From contig MZZL01000009.1 of assembly GCA_002749535.1 (NCBI GenBank), positions 1 through 29,951 of the forward strand: 29,951 nt of DNA, written 5' to 3'. The stretch is from Apophysomyces variabilis (lineage: Eukaryota; Mucoromycota; Mucoromycetes; Mucorales; Mucoraceae). The position numbers and the translations under genes are program-made. The notes under the pieces are model-generated. The model saw nothing but the letters and a program-made list of their open reading frames with translations. It was not told the origin of the DNA and ran no database searches. This document shows, piece after piece, positions 1 through 10,663 of this stretch (the first letter of the stretch is position 1; each line of letters opens with the position of its first letter).

Positions 1-1
1 G

Positions 2-2425
2 ATCCGGTTCATAAATCTCAAAGCGATGGAAGGCATTGCTAAGGTCTAGCGTGGTAAAGATTTTTGCACTTCTCATGGCGTGGAAAATATCATGGATTAA
101 AGGAAGTGGAAATTTATCGTCGGGAAGAAGACGATTGATATGACGAGGATCAAGGCAGACTCGTTTTCCTGTCTTGTTGCCGAATGCATCCTTTTTATCT
201 GCCAGTGTAAGAGGACTGTTCCACGTGGTGTTGACAGGTGCACGTGTGATGATACCTTCAGCAAGCCATTTTTGGATTGTTTCATCCACTACCGGTTTGA
301 GTTTGAACGGTAACGGGTACTGGCGTTGGTAGGTGTGAGCTCCCTCTTTCGTTGGTAAATGGACAACGGATTCTGGGACTGTACAGAATGATTCTTTCGG
401 GATATGCTCATTGGCAGTAATGGAGGATTGAATGGTTGCAAAGAAGTGTTCTCGTTCTTTTGCAGTACCAGCTGGAGAATCGTTAGGAACATATTCATCA
501 TTGGATTCCTGATTGTCAGCGTGTTTGGACGACTCATCATCCCATTTAACGGCCACACCAAAGATTGTAATACCAAGTTTTGGTAAGATATTATAACCCA
601 AAATTACTTCGGTGGATTTTTCCAGTTCCATGACTTCAAAAGCATGGGTGATAGAACGGCCATTGTATTGAATGGTAAGTGGATGAGTGATGCCAATTCT
701 TTCAGTACAAGCATTATGACCAGCAAACTTAATTTGACCCTTTGTTTCTTTTAATGGTACAGATAATTTATTGAACAATCCTTTATCTATGGCTGAAAAT
801 GTGGCTCCAGTGTCCACTAAACCGATGCAGCGTTTATTCTGCAGGAGGATTGGTGTCTGTAATGAAAAGGGGTTGTCAGTTTGGTTCTGATCAATTTTTC
901 CCGTTCTAAGATACATACCATCGGTCTCCTTGTTTGCAAAGTCAAGGTCGGAAAAGTCAAATGACAAATCCTCGAGGGCGTCATCAGCGGGGTGTTGCTT
1001 GTATTTCATAGTCCTGATGGGACCAGGCGCGGAAGTGCTCGCGGTTGCATTTTTTTTATTGTAATATTCAGGACAGCGGTGCCCTGTAGACCATGGTTTG
1101 CCACAATGGCGACATGGTTGGGGTTCACTGCCTTTTGATGGCATGGTGTTCATGCGCCCTTTACCTTTGCATTCCTGCGTGGTGTGGTGCGCCTTTGGAC
1201 CATGGTATTTACAACCTTTGACAGAATGGGCAGAGGTCGCAGGTGTGGATGCAGAGCTTGATGACGCAGGAGCACGACGTTTAGTCGGTTTGCTCTCACC
1301 ATTCAAGTGGCGGTTGCTGCGTTTCTGCACAGAAATGGAAAGGGCAACCTGGAGAACTTGTTCGGAGGTGGTAGGCAATTGATCACCGTAACGGCCAAAC
1401 CAAGCGACTTGTACATTTTCTTGGACATGAGGTAGGAGGGACGCCAAGAAACGGAGAGCCAAGCCTTGGTCGTCAGCAAGACCACCTTCACGGTATGCTT
1501 TCTGGAAGCGTGTGCCATAGTCACGTATGGTTTCATGATCATCTTGAGTCATCAGGTACGCTTGCTTCGCCATTGCAATTCGACGGTCAGGAGAATCAAA
1601 ACGCTTGGTAAAGATACGGACAGCTTGATCCCAGGTGTAATTACGGTTGGCCAGATGTTGTTCGAACCATGGGTCATAATCAGGGTGAAGGGATACAGGT
1701 AACCACTTCTCCCATTGGGCATTGATGTCAGTATCGTTGGCTTTGAGTACCTTTTGGAAGGTTCGCAGGAAACTGCTCACTGATTCAAATACTTCCCTAT
1801 CCTTTTTCCAGATGGGTGAATCTTGTAGCTGAAACACCGGAATATCACGGTAAGAGATACGGGATCTCAACGTGGTTTGATTGGGAGTAGCAGGTGGTGA
1901 TTTCACCTTTTGATGAGCACAGGCTTGTTCTACCTGTTCAAATTCCTGAAGCGCCAGACGGGTGTTGCGTATCTCTGTCATGAGGGATTTAAGCTGTTCA
2001 GGCCCAGCGGAAGGAAGGATTTCACTGTAATGCTTAGTGAGCTTACCAAGCTTTGCTCGGTAGTAGCTCACAAGCTTAGTGGTAGAATCCACCGGGCATG
2101 CATGCTTTGACGACAGGGAGCTAGGGACAAAGAGAGCCTCATACTGGACACCTTCCATTGGAGTGGACGCAGAAGAAGGACCAGAGACTAAAGGTGGACC
2201 AGCAGTAAGTGAGGTACTAGGACCAGTAGAAGCAGTGGCACCAGTTGTGGAACGAGCGTTATCATTGACAGAAACGCTGTCATCAGGAGAAATAACCGAG
2301 TTGGTATCTTGGGTAGGTAGGATCTCCGTGGAAGAGAGAGCACCAGCCGAAGAGAGAGAAGAGACAGTAGACACTGAACCAGTAGAAGCACGGCGGATAG
2401 GGGTGTTAGAGTTGTTAAAAGACAT
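2..2425 (-). CDS. Ty3/Gypsy gag-protease-reverse transcriptase, 5' 808 codons, intact, runs off the window
   Basis: This is the start of a retrotransposon polyprotein that makes the capsid, processes it and copies the element's RNA into DNA in cytoplasmic particles. I checked the frame from the ATG at 2425 to the window edge and found no stop. It opens with a Ser/Thr-rich leader, then a capsid region (about residues 170-370), then two Cys/His clusters at the end of gag (a C-x8-H-x5-C type around CKYHGPKAHHTTQEC and a CRHCGK...GHRC type). The aspartic protease signature LVDTGAT has its catalytic Asp at about residue 538. The RT begins with YPLP and reaches TTLDLSNAFHRFEI near the edge, so the catalytic motif, RNase H and integrase lie outside the window. 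It is a different family from the polyprotein at 18509 but colinear with it. The start is the first Met after the LTR and primer site. Gag and pol form one frame with no frameshift signal. Confidence 0.93.
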   Translation of the reverse strand, partial: MSFNNSNTPIRRASTGSVSTVSSLSSAGALSSTEILPTQDTNSVISPDDSVSVNDNARSTTGATASTGPSTSLTAGPPLVSGPSSASTPMEGVQYEALFVPSSLSSKHACPVDSTTKLVSYYRAKLGKLTKHYSEILPSAGPEQLKSLMTEIRNTRLALQEFEQVEQACAHQKVKSPPATPNQTTLRSRISYRDIPVFQLQDSPIWKKDREVFESVSSFLRTFQKVLKANDTDINAQWEKWLPVSLHPDYDPWFEQHLANRNYTWDQAVRIFTKRFDSPDRRIAMAKQAYLMTQDDHETIRDYGTRFQKAYREGGLADDQGLALRFLASLLPHVQENVQVAWFGRYGDQLPTTSEQVLQVALSISVQKRSNRHLNGESKPTKRRAPASSSSASTPATSAHSVKGCKYHGPKAHHTTQECKGKGRMNTMPSKGSEPQPCRHCGKPWSTGHRCPEYYNKKNATASTSAPGPIRTMKYKQHPADDALEDLSFDFSDLDFANKETDGMYLRTGKIDQNQTDNPFSLQTPILLQNKRCIGLVDTGATFSAIDKGLFNKLSVPLKETKGQIKFAGHNACTERIGITHPLTIQYNGRSITHAFEVMELEKSTEVILGYNILPKLGITIFGVAVKWDDESSKHADNQESNDEYVPNDSPAGTAKEREHFFATIQSSITANEHIPKESFCTVPESVVHLPTKEGAHTYQRQYPLPFKLKPVVDETIQKWLAEGIITRAPVNTTWNSPLTLADKKDAFGNKTGKRVCLDPRHINRLLPDDKFPLPLIHDIFHAMRSAKIFTTLDLSNAFHRFEIYEPD

Positions 2426-2434
2426 AATGAGAAT

Positions 2435-2441
2435 TCAAGGA
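2435..2441 (-). other. Candidate self-primer binding site of element A
   Basis: Just after the LTR the minus strand reads a T-tract then TCCTTGA. This is the exact complement of TCAAGGA inside the LTR (2503-2497). No tRNA-type TGG primer site follows the LTR. The arrangement matches Tf1-like elements, where the 5' end of the element's own RNA primes reverse transcription. Confidence 0.6.
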
Positions 2442-2447
2442 AAAAAA

Positions 2448-2870
2448 TGTGGAATCTGAGGGAAATTTAAGATAAAAAATGGATAACAAGAATAAATCCT
2501 TGAGACTCGAGAAAAGAGTTTTTTATTAAGATTAGATTCCAAGTCTTATTTATACTGTGAGCGGTTATTAGATCGTAGTTTCTTTGACACAGATAATAAA
2601 CCAATCAGTAAACATATTCATGACGAAGAAAAGTTTTTCATTGGGATAGCCAATGGTAGATTTTCGTTTAGTCATGGTAAAGAGGTTATCTCTGAGTTCC
2701 TGAGTCTGGACTGTGTCTTTATTCAACAGGTTTCAGACTGTTATTGTGTCAGATCGACTTCAGGTTCAAGAAGAAGTCTTTTTTACGATCTCCGCTTTAT
2801 TCTTCTTTTAATTACTGCTTTGGGTAATGTGAAGACGTTTATTGGTCTGTGTGTATGTCGAAATACGACA
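2448..2870 (-). repeat. 5' LTR of Gypsy element A
   Basis: In sense orientation (minus strand) this begins TGTCGTATTTCGACATACAC at 2870 and ends GATTCCACA at 2448, giving the usual TG...CA edges over 423 bp. A TATA box (TATAAATAA) lies at 2554-2546. The sequence TCAAGGA at 2503-2497 starts 51 nt downstream of it. The 3' edge is well supported because a T-tract and the primer site follow directly. The 5' edge is inferred from the TG and from resemblance to the LTR of the element at 4444; its partner LTR and target duplication lie outside the window. Confidence 0.7.
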
Positions 2871-2875
2871 ATTAC

Positions 2876-3082
2876 TCATTCCTAATTTCTACATACAATG
2901 ACAAATAATTGAACGAATATGAATATTGCCTCTGTTATTTGAATAAGCTAAGGATATTCATCTGTTTATTCAAATGAACGAGAATATTCACATTTGCTTA
3001 GCGAACAAATAAGAATATCCAAAAAATTATTTGAATGAAAACGAATATTTGTTTATTTATTCATATCCGTTCTTGCTGATCC
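2876..3082. repeat. AT-rich degenerate GAATAT repeat
   Basis: About 200 bp between elements A and C hold loosely repeated units such as GAATATTC, TTATTTGAAT and AACGAATAT on both strands. No coding sequence is visible. It marks the point where element C loses the rest of its polyprotein, so it may be a break and fill-in scar or a short AT-rich satellite. Confidence 0.45.
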
Positions 3083-4415
3083 CTACTTGTTGTTGGAGAT
3101 CCAATTTCTCCATGTTGATTGGCAATAGGTTGTCTGGATCTTTTAGATCTATAACCTTTGCAGAGCAGTTTGCCACTACTTTTTTGCTGTTTCAATATTC
3201 TGGACATGTGTGCTCTTTGGTGTATTCCACCTTTTTACAGTAGTGGCAGAGGTTTGGCTCCTTGTGCCCCTTTTGTCCGTTGTTGTGAGGTTTGTTGCTC
3301 TTGGCTGCTGCCTCCTTTAGCATTGATTTCCACACGAAGCAGTCTTCCTTAGCATGCGAACCTTTTGGGTGTAGAGGGCAGGTGCCCTGTCTAGCACGTT
3401 TGTGCTTCTTGTTGCCATTGAAACCCTCGTTGTCATATTGCCTTTTGCCGTTGGATGCTGTTTTCATATAGGTATTGTTGGTACCTTCTCCATATGCAGC
3501 CATAATTAACTGTGCAGCTTGCTGCAGGTCACTTGTTAATTCGAGACCATATTGATTTGTCAGGGTAGACCAAGCTTTTTTCTTAATTGGTGGTAACAGG
3601 GAGCACACAAAGTTGTACACCAAGTCTTGGTCACTTTCTAAATTGGCCTCGTAAGATACCTCTTGATATCGTTCCAGAAAGAGGTGTATGCTTTCATCAG
3701 AACATTGTGCCAGGTGGCGATGTTCATCCTTCTTTTGCCAGACGTAGAAGGGATTTCCAAACTTCTTTTCCAGGTGTGTATGCGCCTGTTCCCAGCGAAG
3801 TCCTTTGTCAGCTAATGTACATGCAAACCATTGACATTGCATGTCATCACAGGTCAACTAGAATAACTGTTCCCAATGGTCATCGAGTGGAACCAATTTA
3901 TACACCCTCAATTGCACCTCAAAAGCGCTGATGAACGTACGTATGATGTCATGCATCTTTTTGCTTGCATTTCTGATAGGCTCACCTTTGATCTGAAATG
4001 CTGGTAGCTCTTTTGGTACAACAGCCGATGTCTGACTGCTTTTTCCCTCTGTGCTTGTTCCTTCTGTAAAGGTTTTCTCTCATACCTTCTTGGCTTCCAC
4101 AAAAGCGTTCTAAGCAGTTTTGGCAGCATCAAGATCTGCCTGAGCTGTTTCTTGTTCCTGCTGTGTTCCTTGCGGATTGGCCAAGACCCAGATCAATTTA
4201 TCAGCAGCAGCCTTCTTCTTTTGATATAAGTTTTCTTGAATTTTTTCCAAGTCAATGTGGAGCTCTATGAACTCCTCTACCACTTGCATAGCGGTGTCTT
4301 CTTCCTATGGAGTGACCAGATTGCCCATGGACATGGCCTGTCTGATAGCTTCATAATCTTCTTGCAAAATGGTTCTGAAAATGGGAGAGTTGGTATTGTC
4401 GTTTTGAGCAGACAT
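3083..4415 (-). pseudogene. Truncated, decayed Ty3/Gypsy gag (element C)
   Basis: The frame starts at the ATG at 4415 (MSAQNDNTNSPIF...) and matches the gag of the complete element at 18509 along its length. It is interrupted by an in-frame TAG at 4305-4307 and further stops around 4100, and frameshifts are likely. The best-preserved block, 3857-3192, carries a capsid region with the shared motif KKDEHRHLAQ, then Cys/His clusters CPLHPKGSHAKEDC and CHYCKK. After a stop the homology continues to INMEKLDLQ near 3085 and then ends. Protease, RT and integrase are absent. It is therefore a 3'-truncated fossil that cannot move by itself. It belongs to a family close to, but distinct from, the element at 18509. 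Confidence 0.85.
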
Positions 4416-4427
4416 AATAAAAGGTAT

Positions 4428-4435
4428 TCAAAGGA
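4428..4435 (-). other. Candidate self-primer binding site of element C
   Basis: On the minus strand the LTR is followed by a T-tract and TCCTTTGA, an exact 8-base complement of TCAAAGGA in the LTR (4501-4494). The layout is the same as in the elements at 2435 and 18469. Confidence 0.6.
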
Positions 4436-4443
4436 AAAAAAAA

Positions 4444-4842
4444 TGTGGTATATGTTAGAGACAAATGAGATAAAAGAAAATTGGACAATAGAATCCTTTG
4501 AGACTGAGTTGAGATTGTTTTTATTATCATTATGTTTTCATGACTATTTATATGTTGTCTCTAAATGTAAGTGTATGCGTTGTGTAATGTGTTGTTCTAT
4601 GTGTTGTCTCTATAGATGCAGTGTAGATCTATGAGAATAGAGAGATGTAAAAAAAGAGGGAAAGAACCACCTTGCATAGATTAAACTATACACTTAGTTT
4701 GATACATGATGCATGTAGTAAGATGGTCTGATCGTCTTTATACTGCGTAAAGAAGAGAGCTACATTGCATGTAAAATACGATGATCCATATACCAAATTG
4801 GGAAACTGTATTGTAGTCCCGCTATTAAGGTGTATAACGACA
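4444..4842 (-). repeat. 5' LTR of Gypsy element C
   Basis: In sense orientation it begins TGTCGTTATACACC at 4842 and ends ACATATACCACA at 4444. A TATA box (TATAAATAG) lies at 4552-4544, and TCAAAGGA at 4501-4494 begins 51 nt downstream, the same spacing as in element A. The outer edge abuts hAT coding sequence at 4849, which supports the boundary. The element's other end is lost, so no target duplication can be read. Confidence 0.65.
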
Positions 4843-4848
4843 TACTAG

Positions 4849-6610
4849 CTATATGACACCATTGATGGAAAGTGTATAAACCAAACGTTCAGAAAAGAAA
4901 AATTCCGTGAGCTCCTTCTTGCCAATATAATTGCTACTGCATCTCCATATATATCTGTTGAAAGAAAAACGTTGCAGGAATTGATATACTTTGCATACAA
5001 TGCACCAGATCTCACAAGTCTAAAGCTACCTAGTTCAACGACCATCAAGCGTGATCTGGAAAAATCTTATCAAAGATATAAACAAGAAATTGCAACCTTG
5101 CTACAAGAGCAACCTTACCTTTACTATACCATGGATGGTTGGATTAGTGACATGAAAGACGCATTTCTTAGGATAACCGCACACTGGATCGACAAAGACT
5201 GGATACAGCAATCAGTCATCATTAGTTTTGAACCGCTTTACAGACCCCATTCCACAGTGAATATGGCAGAAATGATGATGGATGTGTTGCATAAATACGA
5301 TCTTACATCCAAGCCATTCTTCTTGACGATGAATAACACATCCAATATGACAGCACTTGCAAGGGAACTAGAGCAGATGGTGGGAAGTGAAGTCTTTGCA
5401 GCAAAGGACAACCATATCCCATGTATGGGTCACACTTTCAACTTGGCTGTCCAGGCAATTCTACGTGATAGTTTGCACGCAGAGGCATTGGAAGAGAAGG
5501 AAGGCAATCTGACAGATGATATGGAATAAGATGTTGAGCACCGTCCTGGTGAAAGTGTTGGTAAGGATCATATTATCCAGAAATATACTATGACTAACAG
5601 TTCTCCTTACCAGGTGGTGTCATTAGACGATTGCATCAAGGCATTATTGAAATTCAAGCATCATTACAAAGACGGGCATTGTACAAGCAATTCTGTGATT
5701 CAAACGATGTAGGCAACAAGGAATTGATTGTTGATGTCAGAATGCGATGGAACTCCACTCTTAAAATGCTCAAGAGAGCATATAAACAGTGAGAAGCATA
5801 CAACGCCACTTGTTGTTCAATACAAGAGCTTTCTGAATATATGCTTTCTACAAATGATTGGTTGCAAGTTATTAAAGTGAAAACCCTTTTATCTAGCTTT
5901 GATACATTTACTGCCCTGCTTTCTGGTTCAAAATACCCATTAGTCAACGCTTTCATGATTGCATACAACTGACTCTTTGATCACATTGAGGACTATAGAG
6001 AAAAGAAAATTGAAGTAAGTATTTGTGAAAATCTATAGTTCAATATGATACTTACTTTCAATACTATAGTCCTTTCCTGAAATTGCTCTTGCTGCTGAAC
6101 GTGCCTATGATAAATTGAAAAAGTATTACAGTCATGCAATTGCACCCATCTATTCTATTGCCACTGCTTTGGATCCTTGGGCAAAGTATGGATGGTGGAA
6201 AGAGATGTCATGGCCAGCTGAATGGATAGGCCAAGCAAGGGATGCAGTTAAACAAGCGTGGGCAGATGAATTTTGACTAACAGCTGCAATGGTTTGCAAA
6301 CAAAGAAAGCAGTAAAGTACAACTCTTCAAACTAATGCTACCTAGAGATCAACTGACTGATTACATTGCAGAGCCACGAACTGATGGAAGCATGGACGTT
6401 TTGGAGTACTGGAGAAGTCGCAGTGGGCAATGGCAACAGTTGTCACAAATGGCGTTGAGATATCTGGCAGTTTCTGCAAGTTCAGTTTCTTATGAGTGTT
6501 GCTTTTCATGAGCAAAGTTCTTTATCCCACCAGAGCGCAATTGGCTGTTGCCAGAGTCGTTGAAACAGTCAGTTCTCTTTAATTTGTGGAGAAAGTTTTT
6601 AGATTGTTAG
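4849..6610 (+). pseudogene. hAT-superfamily transposase, N-terminus missing, broken
   Basis: hAT transposases cut and paste DNA through an RNase H-like fold and dimerise through a C-terminal hATC domain. The open part, 4849-5529, begins without a Met directly beside the LTR at 4842. It carries the hAT signatures TMDGWISDMKDAFLRITAHW (catalytic Asp region) and HIPCMGHTFNLAVQAIL. Homology continues in pieces: IVDVRMRWNSTLKML near 5740, a possible GT-AG intron at about 6015-6070, then IATALDPWAKYGWW near 6160 and the dimerisation block MDVLEYWRSRSGQW...LRYLAVSASS at about 6391-6510. Stops at 5527, about 5791, 5968, about 6274 and 6509 and several frame changes show it is dead. The BED zinc finger expected at the N-terminus is absent, probably removed or displaced by element C. 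Terminal inverted repeats were not found. Confidence 0.85.
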
Positions 6611-7205
6611 AGGAAAGAAGAGTGGGAAAAGAGTGAATAGAAAAAATAGAGAGGGCAAAAAAAAGTTTTTTTATGAAATAAAGCCACTGCTTCCCTAAAA
6701 TACATGTCTCTTTTTTTTTGTTCAAATGTATTCACTTTCTCTTTGCTTTTATAACCTCTTCTCTATTAGGATTCTGACAATTATTTTCACTATGTCTCAA
6801 CATCTGCTGTTACATGACATCATATGAAGAATGTTCCTTTTACTCATCTGCTTCTTACTTTGTCCTTATATCTTTCTTTTACTATCAGAAAATAAAGTGA
6901 CTCATGCACCAAAGCTTTTTATCACACTGTACCCTTCAGGCCATAAATACAAACTTTATAACCAAGCGATGAGTACTGCTTTTATATATCTTTTCTACAA
7001 TTTAGAAAAAAAAGCAGCACACTTTAGGCGTTTATATTCTACTCTTCAGCTATTACAATTAGCAATTAGTTACCACTACCACTTTTTTCTTTTATTCTTA
7101 GTTTGATCATCAGAAAAAATTATTATACCTTTGTATGCACCATGACATAATTTTATCTGTAACATCAGCGATCTCATCTTGCATTCAGATTTTGTTATAA
7201 TCTAT
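6611..7205. other. AT-rich spacer between hAT remnant and pogo element
   Basis: About 600 bp with no recognisable gene. A polyadenylation-like AATAAA lies near 6678, just after the hAT homology ends, and may be its old 3' untranslated region. The open frame at 6831-7106 is hydrophobic by base composition alone and I do not treat it as a gene. Confidence 0.5.
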
Positions 7206-7207
7206 TA

Positions 7208-7234
7208 CAGTAAGCGCATAATAAAATTATACTC
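7208..7234 (+). repeat. Left terminal inverted repeat of the pogo element
   Basis: About 27 bp starting CAGTAAGCGC, paired with the inverted sequence at 9402-9428. The outermost base differs (C versus T), as do two inner positions. Confidence 0.8.
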
Positions 7235-7554
7235 GCCATCAGGCAGAAACGCATAAATTTATTGAGTGTATAATTTTATTAAATTAAACATCCGCAGCTT
7301 GTAATATGCACCTGTTGGCTAGTAGTATGAGTTAATAAGAGCAGCTACTAATCATATCAGAGAGATGATAGGAAATAGCATCTCTACTTATCATCGTGCT
7401 AAAAAGTTATTGCCTATTGATATAAGTGTAGATACATGGCTGATTAGAGTAGAACTATTGTCTGAGTTGATCTGAGAAGATAAAGAAAGTCGATCCATAA
7501 TAAACACATGGTTACAGAAGTATTTTTTTACCCCATAAACTCACATTTAGCAGA

Positions 7555-9265
7555 ATGCATACCATAAGACAAGCTCAAAAAAAGTTGACGCTCTCAAATG
7601 CTCAAAGATTGAAAATATGTCACTATGCAGAGGAAATAAAAAAATCTCAGAAAGAAGTGGCTGAATGGGTATATGAAACTTTTAAGTTGAACAAGATCCC
7701 AACCCAGGCAGCCATTTCTACTATCCTTAAGAAGAGAGCATCATACCAAGAAATGGACAAGATCCAGCTGAATTCCAAGAGGCAAAGAATCCCTGCTTTC
7801 TCTGAGTTAGAGAAATCTTTAGCTATGTAGATTGATCAGGCTGTAAAAAACAAAATCCCCATCAACTGCAGCGTCATAAAGGGGCAAGCCTTAAACTTTT
7901 TGAGGAAAATGGGGATTGATATCAGTAAATTCAGTTTTTCTGATGGTTAGATGACAAATTTTGAAAGATGGTATGGCTTTCATAGCCATAGTATTCATGG
8001 TGCGGCTGGGTCTGTCAATCTTGAAAACGAAAGTATACAAGAAATGATAGCAGCAATCAAGGAAAAGATCCGTGGTTATAGTGCTTCTCTGGTTTACAAT
8101 CTTGATGAAACTGGTCTTTTTTTCAGTTAAGTGCCAACTCAAACTATCTCTAAGGAGCCTATTGCTGGTTTGAAGCAAGATAAAAGACGTCTGATAGTTG
8201 TGCTAATTGCAAATGCTGAAGACTCTCATTGTCTACCTCCATTTTTTATTAGGAAAGCTGAAAAGCCTAGATGCTTTAAGGGAAAGATAGGTATAATCCA
8301 AAGTATATAAACGATTGCCATTGACTTAAGCCTAGAACAAGACTATAGATGCGAATACTATTGGAATTTAAAGGGTTGGATAGATAGCACCATATTCTGT
8401 AATGTTATGTAAAGACTTGATTTGGTGCTCAGCAGGCTTCACAAAGGAGAGATGGTCTTATTGTTGGTTGACAACGCATCTTTTCATAAATTGACGCAAG
8501 AAGTGAAAAGCACTGAGATATGTATGGTTTCTTCCAACACTACCTCCAGACTACAGCCATTAGACCAGAGGCATTATTAAATCTTTCAAATCCTACTACA
8601 GGTAGCTAAAATTTGTAATATTTGACCAATCATAATACTTCTTTAGAGCAATCCAGTACAGAGTTGCAGCCCTGCAATTCTCTGTCAAGGGTGAAAGAGA
8701 AAACGTCTATAAGCTTGATCAACTGGCCGCTATGCAATACTGTCAAACAGCCTGGAATCATGTTAAAAAAGAGACTATTATCAATTGTTTCAACAAAACA
8801 GGGTTAATGGCAGGCGAATCAGATAATATCATTGAGGAAGGAGAGGAAAACAGAGAAATCATAGAAGAAATTAGTAAGAGCCTACGTGTGATACATGCCA
8901 ATGGAGTAGCAGCAGAATTGGTTATGTTACTTCCTAATGACGAAGATATCTTTTCCCATGAAACGTTCTTGGAGGATCTTCTGATAGAAATGGCATCTTC
9001 ATATTAAAATATTTCTCAGAAAGATACTGATGATGATGATGAAGCTCTCACATTGCCAAAATTTGTAAGCAAAACAATAGCAGAGCAAAAGGCGCTTATT
9101 CAAAAGCTGCGCAATAGCTTGGACCTTGGATGCAATTTGGATGCGGAATTGGATGTTCTGCTGTCCAAAAAGCTCCAAAAGCTCCAATGGAAAATGGATG
9201 CGACAAAACAGACTTCAATTAGTAATTACTTTACTGAAAATGGAAACCATACACAAGAATTATAG
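7555..9265 (+). pseudogene. Pogo/Tigger (CENP-B-like HTH plus DDE) transposase, broken
   Basis: The N-terminal segment, 7555-7830, is a CENP-B type helix-turn-helix (QKEVAEWVYETFKLNKIPTQ). Reading on in the same frame through in-frame stops at 7828, 7948, 8128, 8308 and 8410 gives the DDE_1 catalytic blocks YNLDETGLFF (about 8095), LLLVDNASFH (about 8458) and SNTTSRLQPLDQ (about 8534), where the three acidic residues of the family sit. A frameshift near 8572 follows, after which IIKSFKSYYR is readable. The C-terminal part (AWNHVKKETIINCFNKTG at about 8750 and the terminal KQTSISNYF at about 9210) is also preserved. Damage is mostly point nonsense changes plus one or two indels, so it decayed in place with its ends intact. 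Confidence 0.88.
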
Positions 9266-9401
9266 ACAAATATAGCCCTTAGAGCAATTACATGTCTGGG
9301 CAAACCGTATAAGTTAAAAATTTATCAAATCTGTTATATTAAAGCCTAAACCAAATCGATTATACTAAATTGTACAAGTTTATTAAGAATATAAATTTAT
9401 T

Positions 9402-9428
9402 GAGCATAATTTTATCATGCGCTTACTA
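9402..9428 (-). repeat. Right terminal inverted repeat of the pogo element
   Basis: Inverse copy of the left terminus, followed by TA at 9429-9430. Confidence 0.8.
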
Positions 9429-9540
9429 TATTGTCCTTTTTTAAAACATTCTCCTTTTATTATACATATGTTTACTAATGGATAAAGCGCAAATTGATGC
9501 TAGACTCTTATGCCTTATAATTCTTACATATTATTGGTCT

Positions 9541-9610
9541 ATCTGTATCTGATCTGTCAATCTATCAGATATATATAGATCAGATACAGATCATCTATTT
9601 ATAAATAGAT
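9541..9610. repeat. Perfect 15-bp hairpin followed by an 18-bp palindrome
   Basis: ATCTGTATCTGATCT at 9541-9555 is exactly complementary to 9577-9591, with a 21-nt loop. It is followed at 9593-9610 by the perfect palindrome ATCTATTTATAAATAGAT. No gene overlaps it. Confidence 0.85.
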
Positions 9611-10399
9611 TGAATTCAGATAGGGGGTCAATCTGATCCATATCTAACTTTGACAATCCCTAAATAAGACAAGTAAATGTGTTAATAGTAACATGCATAT
9701 TCTTACAAAGTTGTTGTAGTTTTCTTTTTTAAAAACTTTTTATTAACAAAAATTTGCAATATTAATACTACTTAAATTTTTTATTTTGGCTAAGTGAACA
9801 GTAACCTCAGCACTGCTATTTATGGCAACTATCCAATTATTATACAATATTTTCCTTGAGTAACAGTTGATCTGTCCCTGTATATACCAATTACACCTAT
9901 CATATATAGTCTGCAAGAAGACTATGGTAATTCTACATAACTATTCTATTATAAATTAAAAAGATGTTCATTATGACTTATGGAATGGATTATCAACATT
10001 ATATCATATAAAGACGCGCTTTTTTTGAGAATTGCTTTAGACAAAAACATTTCACTCTCAGATAAAAACATTTTTGAAGTACTGACTACTAATTTAAGTC
10101 TCAGTTAGGACATACTAAGTTCACCAATGCCTCTTAGACAAAAATCTTTGCTATGTACAAACCTTTTGTTATAAGTACAAGGCTTTTTACCTTATATGTT
10201 CTGGAAATAGCAAATAGTCATTTTTTTATATATGGTATACTTTAGGTTTCATGCTATAATCTAATGTTAAACATCTTAAACTTTTTAGCATTTACTTTAT
10301 TTTTTTAAATATATAAAGGCTATCATTACTTTTTATGCAATTATCAAGTATTGCTCTTAGAAATTACATTAAATTATTCAACTACTGCAGGAAATCTTT

Positions 10400-10495
10400 T
10401 GATGGTTTTTGGTTAAATTTTGGTTCCACAAAATAACCAAAAACTACCAGAATTAAAAGTAACCAAAACCACCAAAATCTAACAGAAAACCATCA
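10400..10495. repeat. Imperfect foldback
   Basis: TGATGGTTTT at 10400-10409 pairs exactly with AAAACCATCA at 10486-10495. The inner bases pair imperfectly for about 20 more positions. It could be a short non-autonomous transposon end or simple ACC/AAA-rich drift. Confidence 0.5.
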
Positions 10496-10663
10496 GAATT
10501 TACCCTAAAAACAACCAAAAACCACCTAATATCACCCAATATACACCTAAATACACCTAAAAAACTACTAGATGTTTTGGTTAAAATGGTCAAAAAATGA
10601 CCAGAATATATCTAAATCACTTGGTGTATACTTTTTAGTTTCTTTTAATTAATAAATGCTTTA

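Larger units (their letters stand above)
7208..9428 (+). mobile_element. Pogo/Tigger-type DNA transposon, full length, inactive
   Basis: The left end CAGTAAGCGCATAATAAAAT (7208) is matched in inverse at the right end, whose reverse complement reads TAGTAAGCGCATGATAAAAT (ending at 9428). The inverted repeats continue to about 27 bp with few mismatches. TA dinucleotides flank both ends (7206-7207 and 9429-9430), the target duplication expected for Tc1/mariner-pogo elements. At 2221 bp with one transposase gene inside, this is a normal autonomous size. The transposase is broken, so the copy is dead. Confidence 0.85.
9431..10640. other. AT-rich intergenic DNA with hairpins and ACC-rich degenerate repeats
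   Basis: No coding sequence can be supported. It holds a perfect 15-bp hairpin and an 18-bp palindrome at 9541-9610 and a foldback at 10400-10495. Degenerate CCAAAAACCACC and CACCTAAATACACC units follow to about 10560. Confidence 0.6.
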